A stretch of 64,000 nt of DNA from Peribacillus sp. Bi96 (GTDB taxonomy: Bacteria > Bacillota > Bacilli > Bacillales > DSM-1321). The stretch lies in assembly GCF_918698115.1 (NCBI RefSeq), contig NZ_CAKKLV010000007.1, forward strand, positions 165,602 to 229,601. Reading direction: 5' to 3'. The translations under genes were made by a program, and so were the position numbers. Positions 24,346 through 33,830 of this stretch are shown piece by piece; the first letter of the stretch is position 1, and each line of letters begins with the position of its first letter. The notes beneath the pieces are model-generated. The model saw only the letters and a program-made list of their open reading frames with translations, was not told the origin of the DNA and searched no databases.

Positions 24346-24540
24346 ATTTTTTCCCCCAAACTAATCAAATCTTCACTTTTGAATTGTAGCATAAACTAGA
24401 AATAATGACTAATACGAAAAACAAAAGGCTGTTAGCTGTACCTGGAGAATACAGGGCAGATTTGAAAAGAAAACAATACCTTTTGGATGATGATCTATTT
24501 TCAATATGAATTTTAGCCTTTTCTGTTTCCATTCCCACAA

Positions 24541-24576
24541 AAAAACCGGTCCCTTTACATAGGGACCGGTTTTTAT
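24541..24576. terminator. Terminator after ileS
   Basis: AAAACCGGTCCC-TTTACAT-AGGGACCGGTTTTTATT is a near perfect stem with T-rich tails in both directions. It lies 60 bases beyond the ileS stop (minus strand). A partial second copy of the AGGGACCGG arm lies at about 24610. The remaining 200 bases up to lspA show no gene. Confidence 0.9.
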
Positions 24577-24634
24577 TGAGCTTGTCTACAGTCTGACCGA
24601 TCCCATCATTTAGGGACCGGCATTCGTTTTGAAA

Positions 24635-27403
24635 TTACTGATTCACATAATGCTCTTTCACGACTGTTGCACAACGTGGGCAGAGTGTTGGGTGCTCTTC
24701 CACTTGACCTACCTCTTTCGAAACATTCCAGCAACGTTCACACGTTTCACCTTCTGCTTTTGTAACAAGAATCGCGATATCCTCAAGTTTAACTGCTTCT
24801 GATGGGGCACTTGCCACATCGCCAGCGATTTCAAATTCGGATACGATGAATAATTGTTCAAAGCTCTCCTTGATACCATCAAGCAGATTCTTTGTTTCTT
24901 CATTAACATATACCATCACTTTAGCGTTCAGGGATTTTCCGATGACCTTCTGGTTACGAGCTTCTTCTAATGCTTTTAGTACATTATCACGGAGATTCAT
25001 GAACGCCGTCCATTTTTCTTCAATGACTTCAGCATTATCGATGGAAATTTCTTCAGGCATCAATGTCAACTGTACACTTTCTTCCGTTACACCAGGAATG
25101 AACGCCCATACTTCATCAGCGGTATGCGAGAGAATTGGTGAAACCAATTTCGTTAAGCTTACCAATGCTTCGTAAAGGACCGTTTGAATGGCCATACGCT
25201 CTTTACCGTTTGGTGCTTCACAATATAAAATGTCTTTCGCATAATCCAGGTAGAACGAACTTAAATCCTGTGTACAGAAATTATTGACCATATTATAAAT
25301 TGTAGCAAACTCATAATTTTCATAACCCAGTTTCGACTGAGTGATCAATTTATTCAATTTAACTAACATGTAGCGATCGACTTCAGGTAATTCGTGGACT
25401 GCCACTTTATCGGTATCTGGATTGAATCCATCCAAGTTTCCTAACAGGAAGCGGAATGTATTCCGGATTTTACGGTACACTTCCGAAACTTGTTTTAAAA
25501 TAGGATCGGAAACCCTAACATCCGATTGGTAATCCACAGAAGCAACCCAAAGGCGTAAAATATCTGCACCCAATTGGTTCATGACCTTAGATGGAAGGAC
25601 AACGTTCCCAATAGATTTACTCATTTTACGGCCTTCGCCATCTAAAGCGAACCCGTGGCTCAGAACTCCCTTGTACGGTGCCTTTCCTGTTACGGCAACA
25701 CTTGTAGAAAGTGATGAGTTAAACCAGCCGCGGTATTGATCGGAACCTTCCAAATAAAGGTCAGCCGGCCGCTGTAAGTCGTCTCTTTCTTCAAGTACCG
25801 CTTGATGTGAAGAACCTGAGTCGAACCATACGTCCATGATATCCGTTTCTTTCGTAAAGATACCATTCGGACTGCCTGCATGTGTATAACCCTCCGGCAG
25901 AAGATCTTTCGCTTCCCGTTCAAACCAGATGTTCGAACCGTGTTCACGGAATAGGTTTGAAATATGGTTGATCGTTTCATCCGTAATGATCGGCTCGCCG
26001 TTTTCTGCATAAAGGACTGGAATTGGTACGCCCCATGCACGTTGACGGGAAATACACCAATCCCCACGATCACGGACCATATTGAATAGGCGAGTTTCGC
26101 CCCATGCAGGTACCCATTTGGTTTCTTCAATTGCTTCCAGAAGTTCACTGCGGAAGTCTTTGATTGAAGCGAACCATTGCGCCGTTGCACGGAAGATTGT
26201 CGGTTTCTTCGTCCGCCAGTCATGTGGATATGAATGTGTAATGAACGTCAAGTTCAATAACGCGCCTGCTTCTGTTAATTTTTCAGTAATTGGTTTATTC
26301 GCTTGATCATAAAATAATCCGGCAAATTCCCCCGCCTCTTCCGTCATGACACCTTTTTCATCTACAGGACAAAGTACATCCAAGCCGTATTTTTGTCCAA
26401 TGATAAAGTCATCTTCACCATGTCCAGGAGCAGTATGAACACAACCAGTACCAGCTTCAGTTGTTACATGCTCACCCAACATCACTAATGAATCGCGGTC
26501 ATATAGAGGGTGTTTGGCAACGGCGCGATCCAACTCGCTCCCTTTTACCGTTTTCAAGATTGACGGGTTATCCCAACCTAGGGTTTCTGTAACTGATTCA
26601 AGAAGCGCCTCAGCAATTAAGAATTTTTCATTTTCAACAGCCACTACCACGTAATTTAATTGCGGATGCAATGAGATACCAAGGTTTGCAGGAATCGTCC
26701 AAGGAGTTGTCGTCCAGATGATGATTTTTACGCCCTCTTCGATTACACCTTTGCCCTCTGTGATCTCAAAAGCAACGTAGATCGATGCAGAACGTTTGTC
26801 TTGATATTCGATTTCAGCTTCGGCAAGGGCTGATTCACTTGATGGAGACCAGTAAACAGGTTTTTTGCCTTTATAAATATAGCCTTTTTTCGCCATATCA
26901 CCGAAGACCTTGATTTGCTGTGCTTCATATTCAGGTTTTAACGTGATATAAGGATTATCCCAATCTCCACGGACCCCTATTCTTTTAAACTGCTCACGTT
27001 GATTGTCAATCTGAACGTAAGCATACTCTTCACAAAGCTTTCTGAATTCAGCTACGGTCATTTCTTTCCGTTTCACGCCTTTTTTTGTCAATGCCGTTTC
27101 GATTGGAAGCCCATGTGTATCCCAACCAGGAACATACGGTGCTTGAAAACCGCTCATTGATTTGAAACGGACAATGAAATCCTTTAATACTTTGTTCATT
27201 GCATGGCCCATATGGATATCACCGTTAGCATATGGAGGTCCATCATGCAAAATGAATAAAGGGCGCCCTTCCGTTTGTTCTTGCACTTTTTTATAGATGT
27301 TCATTTCTTTCCATTTCTCTTGGATTTCCGGCTCACGTTTCGGCAAGTTTCCACGCATTGGAAATTCAGTTTTAGGCATCAATAAGGTATCTTTGTATTC
27401 CAT
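24635..27403 (-). CDS. ileS: Isoleucyl-tRNA synthetase
   Basis: IleS charges tRNA-Ile, with editing of misactivated valine. The 922-residue class I synthetase has the HIGH-type motif [10 protein letters not shown] (residues 61-70), the CP1 editing insertion with [10 protein letters not shown], the KMSKS motif near residue 593, and a C-terminal zinc finger CERCW...CPRC. The start at 27403 ([18 protein letters not shown]) has GGAGG eight bases upstream; an ATG directly before it gives one extra residue. The zinc-finger tail marks the bacterial ileS1 type. Expression is controlled by the T-box leader upstream. Confidence 0.97.
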   Translation of the reverse strand: MEYKDTLLMPKTEFPMRGNLPKREPEIQEKWKEMNIYKKVQEQTEGRPLFILHDGPPYANGDIHMGHAMNKVLKDFIVRFKSMSGFQAPYVPGWDTHGLPIETALTKKGVKRKEMTVAEFRKLCEEYAYVQIDNQREQFKRIGVRGDWDNPYITLKPEYEAQQIKVFGDMAKKGYIYKGKKPVYWSPSSESALAEAEIEYQDKRSASIYVAFEITEGKGVIEEGVKIIIWTTTPWTIPANLGISLHPQLNYVVVAVENEKFLIAEALLESVTETLGWDNPSILKTVKGSELDRAVAKHPLYDRDSLVMLGEHVTTEAGTGCVHTAPGHGEDDFIIGQKYGLDVLCPVDEKGVMTEEAGEFAGLFYDQANKPITEKLTEAGALLNLTFITHSYPHDWRTKKPTIFRATAQWFASIKDFRSELLEAIEETKWVPAWGETRLFNMVRDRGDWCISRQRAWGVPIPVLYAENGEPIITDETINHISNLFREHGSNIWFEREAKDLLPEGYTHAGSPNGIFTKETDIMDVWFDSGSSHQAVLEERDDLQRPADLYLEGSDQYRGWFNSSLSTSVAVTGKAPYKGVLSHGFALDGEGRKMSKSIGNVVLPSKVMNQLGADILRLWVASVDYQSDVRVSDPILKQVSEVYRKIRNTFRFLLGNLDGFNPDTDKVAVHELPEVDRYMLVKLNKLITQSKLGYENYEFATIYNMVNNFCTQDLSSFYLDYAKDILYCEAPNGKERMAIQTVLYEALVSLTKLVSPILSHTADEVWAFIPGVTEESVQLTLMPEEISIDNAEVIEEKWTAFMNLRDNVLKALEEARNQKVIGKSLNAKVMVYVNEETKNLLDGIKESFEQLFIVSEFEIAGDVASAPSEAVKLEDIAILVTKAEGETCERCWNVSKEVGQVEEHPTLCPRCATVVKEHYVNQ

Positions 27404-27464
27404 CATAAAATCCTCCATCCGTCTTTACAAAATTTCATTAGAACCTAGACATAGATATCCGGCC

Positions 27465-27715
27465 AAAATAAAAAGCCTTCTCATCCCTAAAAAAGGGACG
27501 AGAAAGCTTTGCTTCCCGCGGTACCACCCTGGCTAGAAGGATTCACAAAGTGATCCAACCTCTCGAGCATTCGTAACGTGAATGAAACGCTTCGTTTACT
27601 TACTGCAAAAGCAGGTTCAACTCAGAACTCAAGGGTGATCTTCAATAACTTCGCTTATTCCGGGCTTTCACCATCCCCGGTTCGCTAGAAATAAGTGTGT
27701 GAAGTATTTACTTTC
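27465..27715 (-). ncRNA. T-box leader (tRNA-Ile sensing) of ileS
   Basis: The minus strand carries the T-box sequence AGGGTGGTACCGCGG (27516-27530), followed by the terminator TTCTCGTCCC-TTTTTT-AGGGATGAGAA and TTTTTATTTT (about 27465-27510). Upstream lies a long stem I, in which ATC (27637-27639) followed by A sits in the position of an isoleucine specifier codon. Known mechanism: uncharged tRNA-Ile pairs with specifier and T-box and prevents termination. The outer limits are approximate. Confidence 0.93.
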
Positions 27716-27795
27716 CCTGTCATCGTCTAATGTCATCATGAATAGTATTGTTAAAAAATTATATGCGAAAAAAGTGTTCCAAGTCAAGGAATCGG

Positions 27796-28311
27796 TTAAA
27801 TTTCCTCTTCCACTCTCTCATTTAATTCTATTTCAGTCGCATCTACTTCATAATCAAGAAGATGGTCCCAATCATCATTGTCCAGTAAATCCAGTTGTGC
27901 ACCGACAAGCATTTTAAAACGGGTCCGGAATACTTTGGACTGTTTTTTCAAGTCTTCAATATCCATCGCTATTTTCCTTGCTTTCACAAGTGACTCATTG
28001 ACAATTCGGTCGGCATTTTTCTCTGCTTCCTTAATGATCAGTTTCGCTTCTTTTTGGGCATTGCGCCTTAATTCTTCAGCTGCTTCTTGTGCGACAATAA
28101 TCGACTTATTAAGTGTACCTTCAATTGTCGTAAAATGTCCTAAACGATCATAAGTCTCGTTCAGTTTATCTTCAATTTCTTTTTTCTCCCTCAAAATCAG
28201 TTCATAATCTTTAATGACCTGGTCGAGAAACTCATTTACTTCATCTTCATCATACCCTCGAAATACTTTGTTAAATTCCTTATTATGTATATCTATCGGG
28301 GTTAAGGGCAT
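27796..28311 (-). CDS. divIVA: Cell division / polar scaffold protein DivIVA
   Basis: DivIVA binds negatively curved membrane at septa and poles and recruits the Min system and, in sporulation, chromosome-anchoring factors. The 171-residue protein starts with the conserved lipid-binding domain MPLTPIDIHNKEFNKVFRGYDEDEVNEFLDQV, followed by coiled-coil segments (about 30-65 and 70-135). GGAGGTG precedes the ATG. It lies upstream of the ileS T-box, so it is a separate transcription unit or the end of the ylm cluster. Confidence 0.96.
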   Translation of the reverse strand: MPLTPIDIHNKEFNKVFRGYDEDEVNEFLDQVIKDYELILREKKEIEDKLNETYDRLGHFTTIEGTLNKSIIVAQEAAEELRRNAQKEAKLIIKEAEKNADRIVNESLVKARKIAMDIEDLKKQSKVFRTRFKMLVGAQLDLLDNDDWDHLLDYEVDATEIELNERVEEEI

Positions 28312-28396
28312 TACGGCACCTCCAGAACGGTTTCTACTCTAGTATATTAAAACTCTATATTCGACAAAAAATGTATGAATCCTGCTTTATATTGAA

Positions 28397-29170
28397 TTAT
28401 TTTTGCCTGCCTAACGAGATTCTCCACTTATCCTTCTTGGTTTTTCCATCAATTGACGCTATTTTACATCTGCCAAAACCTCTGATGGAAAGTGTATCAC
28501 CCTCACGGCATTCTTCCGAAACGTTTTCCGTTTGCTTGAAATTCACCTTTACTTTCCCTGAAGTTATCAAGGCTTGGGTTTTTTGACGGGACATATTCAA
28601 AACGGACGAAAGCACACTGTCTAGCCTAAGAGAACTAACGGTGGTGACTTGCTCTTCCCATTTTTCATTCACTTGGATGATATTCTCGATAGGAAGCCGT
28701 TTGATGGCAACGGAAGCGTTACCTATTCTTTCTAAATTTCCTGTGAGATATAAATCCATCTCCTCGGCCGCAATAAATTGAATATGATCCTCAGTCACTA
28801 TGATATCACCAAATTTTTCTCGTTTTACCCCTAGTGACATCAAGGTTCCAAGTATTTGCCTATGTTCAAGCGTAACAAATTTCTTTGGATAGGAGATATC
28901 ATATAAGGAGATATTGAAATCCGATTGTTCAGGAGAGTAATAATCAGGGTAAATGAGCACACGTTTTCGCTCAACGAAATCGCTCCCGCCATTAAATTGC
29001 AGCTTCGCATCCGGATCATTCCCTATTAAGGAAGTAAGGATTTCCTGCTGGCGCGGATCAAGAAAATCAGATAGTTTCGGAGCGTAAGAATTTTTCACCT
29101 GATCAATCCAATTCATTGCCTGGTCAATAAAATCTTTTTCCTCCGGCCTGAAATGCTGATAAATACTCAT
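28397..29170 (-). CDS. ylmH: S4-domain RNA-binding protein YlmH
   Basis: The 257-residue protein has an N-terminal region of YlmH type (QHFRPEEKDFIDQAMNWIDQ) and a C-terminal S4 RNA-binding domain from about residue 180 (SLRLDSVLSSVLNMSRQKTQALITSGKVKVNF). YlmH of B. subtilis has been linked to the ribosome-associated quality control pathway, where it can act on 50S-peptidyl-tRNA complexes; that assignment is from published work, not from this sequence. The gene lies in the conserved ylm-divIVA cluster. Notably, rqcH is encoded in the same window. Confidence 0.9.
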   Translation of the reverse strand: MSIYQHFRPEEKDFIDQAMNWIDQVKNSYAPKLSDFLDPRQQEILTSLIGNDPDAKLQFNGGSDFVERKRVLIYPDYYSPEQSDFNISLYDISYPKKFVTLEHRQILGTLMSLGVKREKFGDIIVTEDHIQFIAAEEMDLYLTGNLERIGNASVAIKRLPIENIIQVNEKWEEQVTTVSSLRLDSVLSSVLNMSRQKTQALITSGKVKVNFKQTENVSEECREGDTLSIRGFGRCKIASIDGKTKKDKWRISLGRQK

Positions 29171-29244
29171 GATTGAATAAAAGCTCCTTAGTTATCAAAT
29201 TAATGGTCGACCATAAGGAATTGATTAAATGATTCTTCGTTGCT

Positions 29245-29277
29245 ACTACACAGCGGAGTCTCATCCGACTGTGTAGT
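29245..29277. repeat. Strong hairpin in the ylmG-ylmH gap
   Basis: ACTACACAGCGGA (29245-29257) pairs with TCCGACTGTGTAGT (29264-29277) except for one unpaired A, leaving a six-base loop. No T-tract follows on either strand, so it is not a classical terminator. It may be an RNA processing or stability element within the ylm transcript. Confidence 0.5.
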
Positions 29278-29304
29278 GAGATGCATGTTCAGGTTCATTG
29301 TTGA

Positions 29305-29571
29305 TTATCCTATTAAAGTCTGTAAGTAAAAAATTCCATAACCGCTGGCAAAGTTAAGCACCAGCAGAGCTACAAGCGGTGAAAGATCGATCATGCCAAG
29401 TGGTGGTATGAACTTTCTGAACGGTTCTAAATATGGTTCGCAAATCTTTTCCAGGAATTTCCCAATCGCTGTTTCCCTTGCATTGGGAAACCATGACATC
29501 AATATGTAAACGATTAATGCCATTGAATAAATTTCAATTAAATAATATAAGCCTTGAAGCACTACACCCAT
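29305..29571 (-). CDS. ylmG: YggT family membrane protein YlmG
   Basis: This 88-residue protein has two membrane segments (about 5-25 and 62-85) around the conserved loop [34 protein letters not shown], the signature of the YggT/YlmG family. The family is linked to membrane and division functions by its constant location next to sepF, but its biochemical role is not settled. It starts seven bases after the sepF stop. Confidence 0.9.
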   Translation of the reverse strand: MGVVLQGLYYLIEIYSMALIVYILMSWFPNARETAIGKFLEKICEPYLEPFRKFIPPLGMIDLSPLVALLVLNFASGYGIFYLQTLIG

Positions 29572-29577
29572 TAATCA

Positions 29578-30042
29578 TTACCACCTCGCTTCTTCGTACT
29601 CCTCTTCCGCGGCGAAGCCGGTGATATTACCGGAAACATCGACATTGTCCGGGGTACATAAGAATATATCTGTTCCAATTTTTTGGATATCCCCACTGAT
29701 TGCATAAACAGTCCCACTTAGAAAATCGATGATTCGCTTTCCTTGATCGTGCTGGATCCGTTGAAGGTTCACGACAACAGCACGTCTGTTTTTTAAATGG
29801 TCAGCTACCTCTTGGGCTTCTGCATAAGCACGAGGCTCCAATAATACTACTTTAGAAGATTTTTGTACGCTTTGCAAACTTACGATATTCTGATTGGTAT
29901 TATTCCCTGCAGAAGCGGGCTGCTGCTGTTTAGCTGACTTCACGACTTTTCGTTCAGCCTCCTCTTCTTCCATCTCTTCATCCGTGTACTCATACTCATC
30001 ATCCAGCGCGAAATAAGATTTAAATTTTGATACGAACGACAT
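29578..30042 (-). CDS. sepF: Cell division protein SepF
   Basis: SepF anchors FtsZ to the membrane and shapes the septum by forming rings, in parallel to FtsA. The 154-residue protein has an N-terminal amphipathic helix ([13 protein letters not shown]), an acidic linker (residues 14-30), and the SepF core from about residue 60 ([33 protein letters not shown]...[15 protein letters not shown]). It is the ylmF gene of the ylm cluster. Confidence 0.95.
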   Translation of the reverse strand: MSFVSKFKSYFALDDEYEYTDEEMEEEEAERKVVKSAKQQQPASAGNNTNQNIVSLQSVQKSSKVVLLEPRAYAEAQEVADHLKNRRAVVVNLQRIQHDQGKRIIDFLSGTVYAISGDIQKIGTDIFLCTPDNVDVSGNITGFAAEEEYEEARW

Positions 30043-30063
30043 CTAAAGCGTACCTCCTTAAAA

Positions 30064-30735
30064 TTATTCGCCTACAAGTGCAGTACCAATCCTAACCATT
30101 GTAGCGCCTTCCTCAATGGCAATCATGAAATCGTTGGACATCCCCATGGACAATTCAGTACAGGGAGCATACTTCAACCCAGCATTTTGTATTTCCACCT
30201 GTATGCCCTTCAGTTTCCGGAAGCATTCCCGCAAAACTTGTTCATCATCCGTCAAAGGCGCCATCGTCATCAGTCCTGCAACATTCACCTTATCAAAATC
30301 AGATAACCCTTTTATGAAATCCAGTGTGGCTTCAGGATTCAAGCCATGTTTTGATTCCTCACCTGAAACATTTACCTGCACTAAACAGTTTATCGGCTCG
30401 CTTGCCCGTTTTTGAATTTCTTCTGCCAAAGAAATGCGATCCAATGAATGGATATACGCGATTTTGTCGATGACATTCCTTACTTTGCGTGTTTGCATGG
30501 AACCAATATAGTGCCAGTTGGGCTTGTCCTTCAGCACTTCATATTTTTTTAAAAGCCCCTCGTCACGATTTTCACCTAAATCGCTGATTCCGGCTTCCAA
30601 TGCTTCCATTGCTCTCTCGACCGAAACATATTTCGTCACGGCAATTAACTTTATATCTTTACGGTCCCTGCCACTATTTTCACATGCTATATTTATTTTT
30701 TCTTCGATGTTTTTTAAATTGTCCGCTACTTTCAC
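30064..30735 (-). CDS. ylmE: Pyridoxal phosphate homeostasis protein (YggS family)
   Basis: YlmE belongs to the PLP-binding alanine-racemase-fold family that controls free pyridoxal phosphate; no enzymatic reaction is firmly assigned. The PLP lysine lies in KLIAVTKYVS, with later HYIGSMQTRKV, NVSGEESKHGL and ELSMGMSNDFMIAIEEG. The start is probably the GTG at 30735 (VKVADNLKNIEEK), two bases after the pgeF stop; AGGAGG is 13 bases upstream and a weaker AGGG is closer, so the exact start is uncertain. Confidence 0.88.
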   Translation of the reverse strand: MKVADNLKNIEEKINIACENSGRDRKDIKLIAVTKYVSVERAMEALEAGISDLGENRDEGLLKKYEVLKDKPNWHYIGSMQTRKVRNVIDKIAYIHSLDRISLAEEIQKRASEPINCLVQVNVSGEESKHGLNPEATLDFIKGLSDFDKVNVAGLMTMAPLTDDEQVLRECFRKLKGIQVEIQNAGLKYAPCTELSMGMSNDFMIAIEEGATMVRIGTALVGE

Positions 30736-30737
30736 TG

Positions 30738-31565
30738 TTACCCTAAATCCTCCTTCCAACCGATAAAGCTCATCAATCTACCTGTCTTTCCGTTATCGCG
30801 ACGATGTGAAAAAAACAAATCGTGATTGCAGCTTGTACAGTATGATGTAACGTCGATCTGACTTTTTGGAATTCCTGATTTTTGAAGAATCAATGCATTT
30901 AGTTGCTTAAGATCTAACTGATATTGTCCTTCACTGATTAAATTATATGGCTTTTCGTCATTATCTTCCAGCATATTCTGCACTAAATCTATGACTTTAT
31001 CATCAACCACATAGCACTTCGAACAAATCGACGGTCCTATTACAGCAAATATCTCCGTTTCCTTAATACCCTCACTCCGCCATGCTTCAACCATTTTTCG
31101 TGCAATTCCATTAACGCTACCCTTCCAACCAGCATGTGCCACCCCAATCATACCATGTGCCGGAGCAAGAAAGTATAAGGGCACGCAATCCGCATAGCAA
31201 AGGGTCAATAAAGTTTTTTGATCCTTCGTATAAAATCCGTCAGTAGCTTTAAAGGCCGAAATATAATCCACTGCACCTTTCCCACCATCGAGACTGGTCA
31301 CTTGCTGGATTTGCGTTTCATGCGTCTGCTCGGCTCCTATCCATTCAGTCAGCGGAAAAAACAGCTTTTCCGCTAAAGTCCTGCGGTTTTCCTGGACATC
31401 TTCAAGCTTATCCCCTACATGAAAACCGGTATTCAATGTTTGATAGTCACCTGAACTGACTCCTCCATTTTTCGTGGTGAAGCCCGCTACGAGCTGGAGA
31501 TTTTGTTTTCTCCAGCTGTCTATGAGCATATATTGGTCTTCAATTATAACAAATGGCTCTATCAT
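30738..31565 (-). CDS. pgeF: Laccase-domain (PgeF/YfiH/YlmD) family protein
   Basis: This family was first described as polyphenol oxidases. Members act as purine nucleoside phosphorylase/deaminases, and PgeF is implicated in removing wrongly incorporated L-serine from peptidoglycan precursors. The 275-residue protein contains the zinc-site motifs GAEQTHETQI, TLCYADCVPLYF and VAHAGWKGS, and CSKCYVVDD later. Which activity applies here cannot be decided from sequence. It forms an operon with ylmE and sepF. Confidence 0.88.
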   Translation of the reverse strand: MIEPFVIIEDQYMLIDSWRKQNLQLVAGFTTKNGGVSSGDYQTLNTGFHVGDKLEDVQENRRTLAEKLFFPLTEWIGAEQTHETQIQQVTSLDGGKGAVDYISAFKATDGFYTKDQKTLLTLCYADCVPLYFLAPAHGMIGVAHAGWKGSVNGIARKMVEAWRSEGIKETEIFAVIGPSICSKCYVVDDKVIDLVQNMLEDNDEKPYNLISEGQYQLDLKQLNALILQKSGIPKSQIDVTSYCTSCNHDLFFSHRRDNGKTGRLMSFIGWKEDLG

Positions 31566-31621
31566 GATTTAAACCTCTTTATTTTTAGTCTAGTGTATCA
31601 TATATTTGCGCGATGTACCCT

Positions 31622-31891
31622 TTAAAACCGTTCATCTTTCAGTTCTGCTTGAAATACCGTCTGATGTTCAACAAGAATGACATCTGCACCGATTTTTTTT
31701 ATTTTGCGCCATGGAATTACAATATCCTGGTCCTTGCCGAAGAAACCCATTAACCTGGTGCCATTTGAAACCACTATGGCCTCAATTTTCCCTGTGGCCG
31801 TATTAATTTCAAGATCTGACATATTACCCAATTTCTTTCCGTCTGCTATATTGACAATATCCTTAATTTGAAATTCGGAAATCCTCGTCAC
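31622..31891 (-). CDS. ylmC: PRC-barrel protein of the YlmC/YmxH sporulation family
   Basis: The 89-residue protein consists of a single PRC-barrel domain (SEFQIKDIVNIADGKKLGNMSDLEINTATGKIEAIVV). The GTG start at 31891 has GAGGAG nine bases upstream. YlmC/YmxH members occur in spore formers, but their molecular role is unknown. It lies between sigG and pgeF; the B. subtilis ylmA gene, an ABC transporter gene found near here, is absent. Confidence 0.85.
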   Translation of the reverse strand: MTRISEFQIKDIVNIADGKKLGNMSDLEINTATGKIEAIVVSNGTRLMGFFGKDQDIVIPWRKIKKIGADVILVEHQTVFQAELKDERF

Positions 31892-32050
31892 ATCACTCAG
31901 CTCCTCAAAATTTCATCATAGATGAAGGTCCTATTCTTATGTATATGACATGATTCACTCAAGGATGAAGAATACGATAAATAAACGTCACTTCAAATCA
32001 GGAATTACCTTTAAAAAGGGGGGGAACATAATAAAAAAGCCGCTATGGAT

Positions 32051-32104
32051 AAGTTGCTGAAGAGCGGGTAATCTACATTTTTGCACTACCCGCTTCAGCT
32101 AACT
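32051..32104 (-). terminator. Hairpin downstream of sigG
   Basis: On the minus strand, AAGTTAGCTGAAGCGGGTA pairs with TTACCCGCTCTTCAGCAACTT with one or two mismatches around a 14-base loop. The T-tract lies 15 bases further on (CGGCTTTTTTATT), so it may work as a terminator together with that sequence or mainly protect the sigG 3' end. It begins about 20 bases after the sigG stop. Confidence 0.65.
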
Positions 32105-32122
32105 TATTCTCATGCTCAGCTT

Positions 32123-32902
32123 CTACTGTTGGATATTTTTATTCATTTGCTTTATAGCCGCTTTTTCCAACCGGGACACCTGCGCTTGTGAAATGCCAAT
32201 TTCCTCGGCTACCTCCATTTGCGTTTTCCCTTGGAAAAACCGTTTGCGAAGGATCATTTTTTCCCGGTCATTCAACCGTCTCATGCCTTCATTTATCGCT
32301 ATTTCATCAATCCAAGTACTATCTTTATTCTTTTCATCACTCAGTTGGTCGAGTACATAAATCGGATCCCCGCCATCATTATAAATCGGTTCAAAAAGTG
32401 AAACTGGATCTTGTATAGCATCTAAAGCAAAAACTATTTCTTCATGAGGTACTTCCAACACCTTGGCGATTTCTTCAGCTGTCGGCTCACGAAGAGTCTG
32501 ACTAATGAGCTTTTCTTTAACCTGCAAAGCTTTGTATGCGATGTCTCTTAAAGAACGGGAAACCCGAATCGGATTATTGTCACGAAGATATCTCCTGATT
32601 TCACCAATAATCATCGGTACAGCATACGTTGAAAACTTAACATTTTGACCTAAGTCAAAGTTATCTATCGACTTCATTAACCCTATACAGCCTACCTGAA
32701 ATAGATCATCTACATACTCTCCCCGATTGTTGAAGCGTTGAATGACGCTTAGAACGAGTCGAAGATTCCCGTTTACCAGTTTCTCTCTTGCTGAAATATC
32801 GCCATCTTGCAGTTCTTTAAAGAGTTTTCTCATTTCTTCATTCTTTAAAACCGGTAATTTTGATGTATCCACACCGCAGATTTCAACCTTATTTCGAGAC
32901 AA
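32123..32902 (-). CDS. sigG: RNA polymerase sporulation sigma factor SigG
   Basis: Sigma-G directs late gene expression in the forespore after engulfment. The 259-residue protein is nearly identical to B. subtilis SigG: SRNKVEICGVDTSKLPVLKNEEMRKLF, sigma-70 region 2 with EYVDDLFQVGCIGLMKSIDNFDL and FSTYAVPMIIGEIRRYLRDN, region 3, and region 4 with the helix-turn-helix KTQMEVAEEIGISQAQVSRLEK. The start is a TTG at 32902 behind AGGAGG; an upstream in-frame ATG (32971) would give a non-conserved extension. The Shine-Dalgarno is inside a small hairpin, and a forespore-type promoter lies in front. Confidence 0.97.
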   Translation of the reverse strand: MSRNKVEICGVDTSKLPVLKNEEMRKLFKELQDGDISAREKLVNGNLRLVLSVIQRFNNRGEYVDDLFQVGCIGLMKSIDNFDLGQNVKFSTYAVPMIIGEIRRYLRDNNPIRVSRSLRDIAYKALQVKEKLISQTLREPTAEEIAKVLEVPHEEIVFALDAIQDPVSLFEPIYNDGGDPIYVLDQLSDEKNKDSTWIDEIAINEGMRRLNDREKMILRKRFFQGKTQMEVAEEIGISQAQVSRLEKAAIKQMNKNIQQ

Positions 32903-32911
32903 ATTTATTCC

Positions 32912-32924
32912 CTCCTCACAGGAG
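32912..32924 (-). promoter_or_regulatory. Hairpin covering the sigG ribosome binding site
   Basis: The minus strand reads CTCCT-GTG-AGGAG immediately before the GG that completes the sigG Shine-Dalgarno. The five-pair stem would hide the ribosome binding site in the RNA. It is present in both the sigma-F-type transcript and any read-through from sigE. Confidence 0.65.
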
Positions 32925-32939
32925 CGCTGTACAAAAAAC

Positions 32940-32968
32940 AGTATTTCCGCGGGAGGGAAAAATATGCA
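32940..32968 (-). promoter_or_regulatory. Sigma-F/sigma-G type promoter of sigG
   Basis: TGCATA (32963-32968) and GGAAATACT (32940-32948) are separated by 14 bases on the minus strand, a good fit to forespore promoters (-35 GCATA type, -10 GGNNANANT). The start point would lie about 30 bases before the TTG. Confidence 0.65.
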
Positions 32969-33052
32969 CATGGCTAGAACAGAAAATCACCATTATTTTT
33001 CAATATCGTTATCAAAGTATTGATTTAATTGGCATTTAAGCACTTTATTTTT

Positions 33053-33772
33053 TTACACCATTTTATTAAATTCTTTTCGAAGCCTCTTAATAATCCTTTT
33101 TTCCAAACGTGAAATGTAAGATTGGGAAATCCCCAGCATATCGGCAACGTCCTTTTGCGTTTTTTCTTCTCCTCCTGCAAGTCCAAATCGAAGTTCCATA
33201 ATCTGTTTTTCGCGATCGGATAGCTGTGTAAGTGCTTTCGTCAGCAGCTTTCGGTCCACGTTTGCCTCGAGGTCTTTCGTGATAATATCATCGTCAGTAC
33301 CTAGGACATCCGACAATAGAAGCTCATTTCCATCCCAATCAATATTCAGAGGTTCATCAAAAGAAACTTCAGAACGGATTTTGTTATTTCTGCGTAAATA
33401 CATTAAAATTTCATTCTCGATACATCTCGAGGCGTATGTAGCCAATTTTATTTTCTTCTCGGGATTGAATGTATTCACGGCCTTGATCAAACCTATGGTA
33501 CCGATACTTATTAAATCTTCAATATTGATTCCCGTATTTTCAAATTTCCTGGCAATATAGACAACCAGCCTCAAATTCCGTTCAATTAAGATCGATCGTG
33601 CAGCTTCATCGCCCTTAGGCAATTTATTGATCAGTATTGCCTCTTCTTCCTTTGAAAGGGGCGGCGGAAGTGCCTCACTCCCTCCAATATAAAATATTTC
33701 GTCCGTTTTCAATCCGAGCTTGAACAATAGTTTGTACCAAAAATAAGTGAGCCGAAGAATGAATTTCTTCAA
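33053..33772 (-). CDS. sigE: RNA polymerase sporulation sigma factor SigE precursor
   Basis: Sigma-E is the early mother-cell sigma factor, made as inactive pro-sigma-E. The 239 residues include the amphipathic pro-sequence (about residues 1-27, [20 protein letters not shown]), with the expected cleavage at F27-Y28 before [10 protein letters not shown], then regions 2 to 4 with [36 protein letters not shown] and the helix-turn-helix [20 protein letters not shown]. The start is a TTG behind AAGGGAG; no other in-frame start is possible. It lies 58 bases after spoIIGA, which encodes the processing protease. Confidence 0.97.
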   Translation of the reverse strand: MKKFILRLTYFWYKLLFKLGLKTDEIFYIGGSEALPPPLSKEEEAILINKLPKGDEAARSILIERNLRLVVYIARKFENTGINIEDLISIGTIGLIKAVNTFNPEKKIKLATYASRCIENEILMYLRRNNKIRSEVSFDEPLNIDWDGNELLLSDVLGTDDDIITKDLEANVDRKLLTKALTQLSDREKQIMELRFGLAGGEEKTQKDVADMLGISQSYISRLEKRIIKRLRKEFNKMV

Positions 33773-33830
33773 AATAATTCTCCCTTCTAATAAACGGATT
33801 ATGGGTCAAGTTTTAGAGTGAATCAATAGT

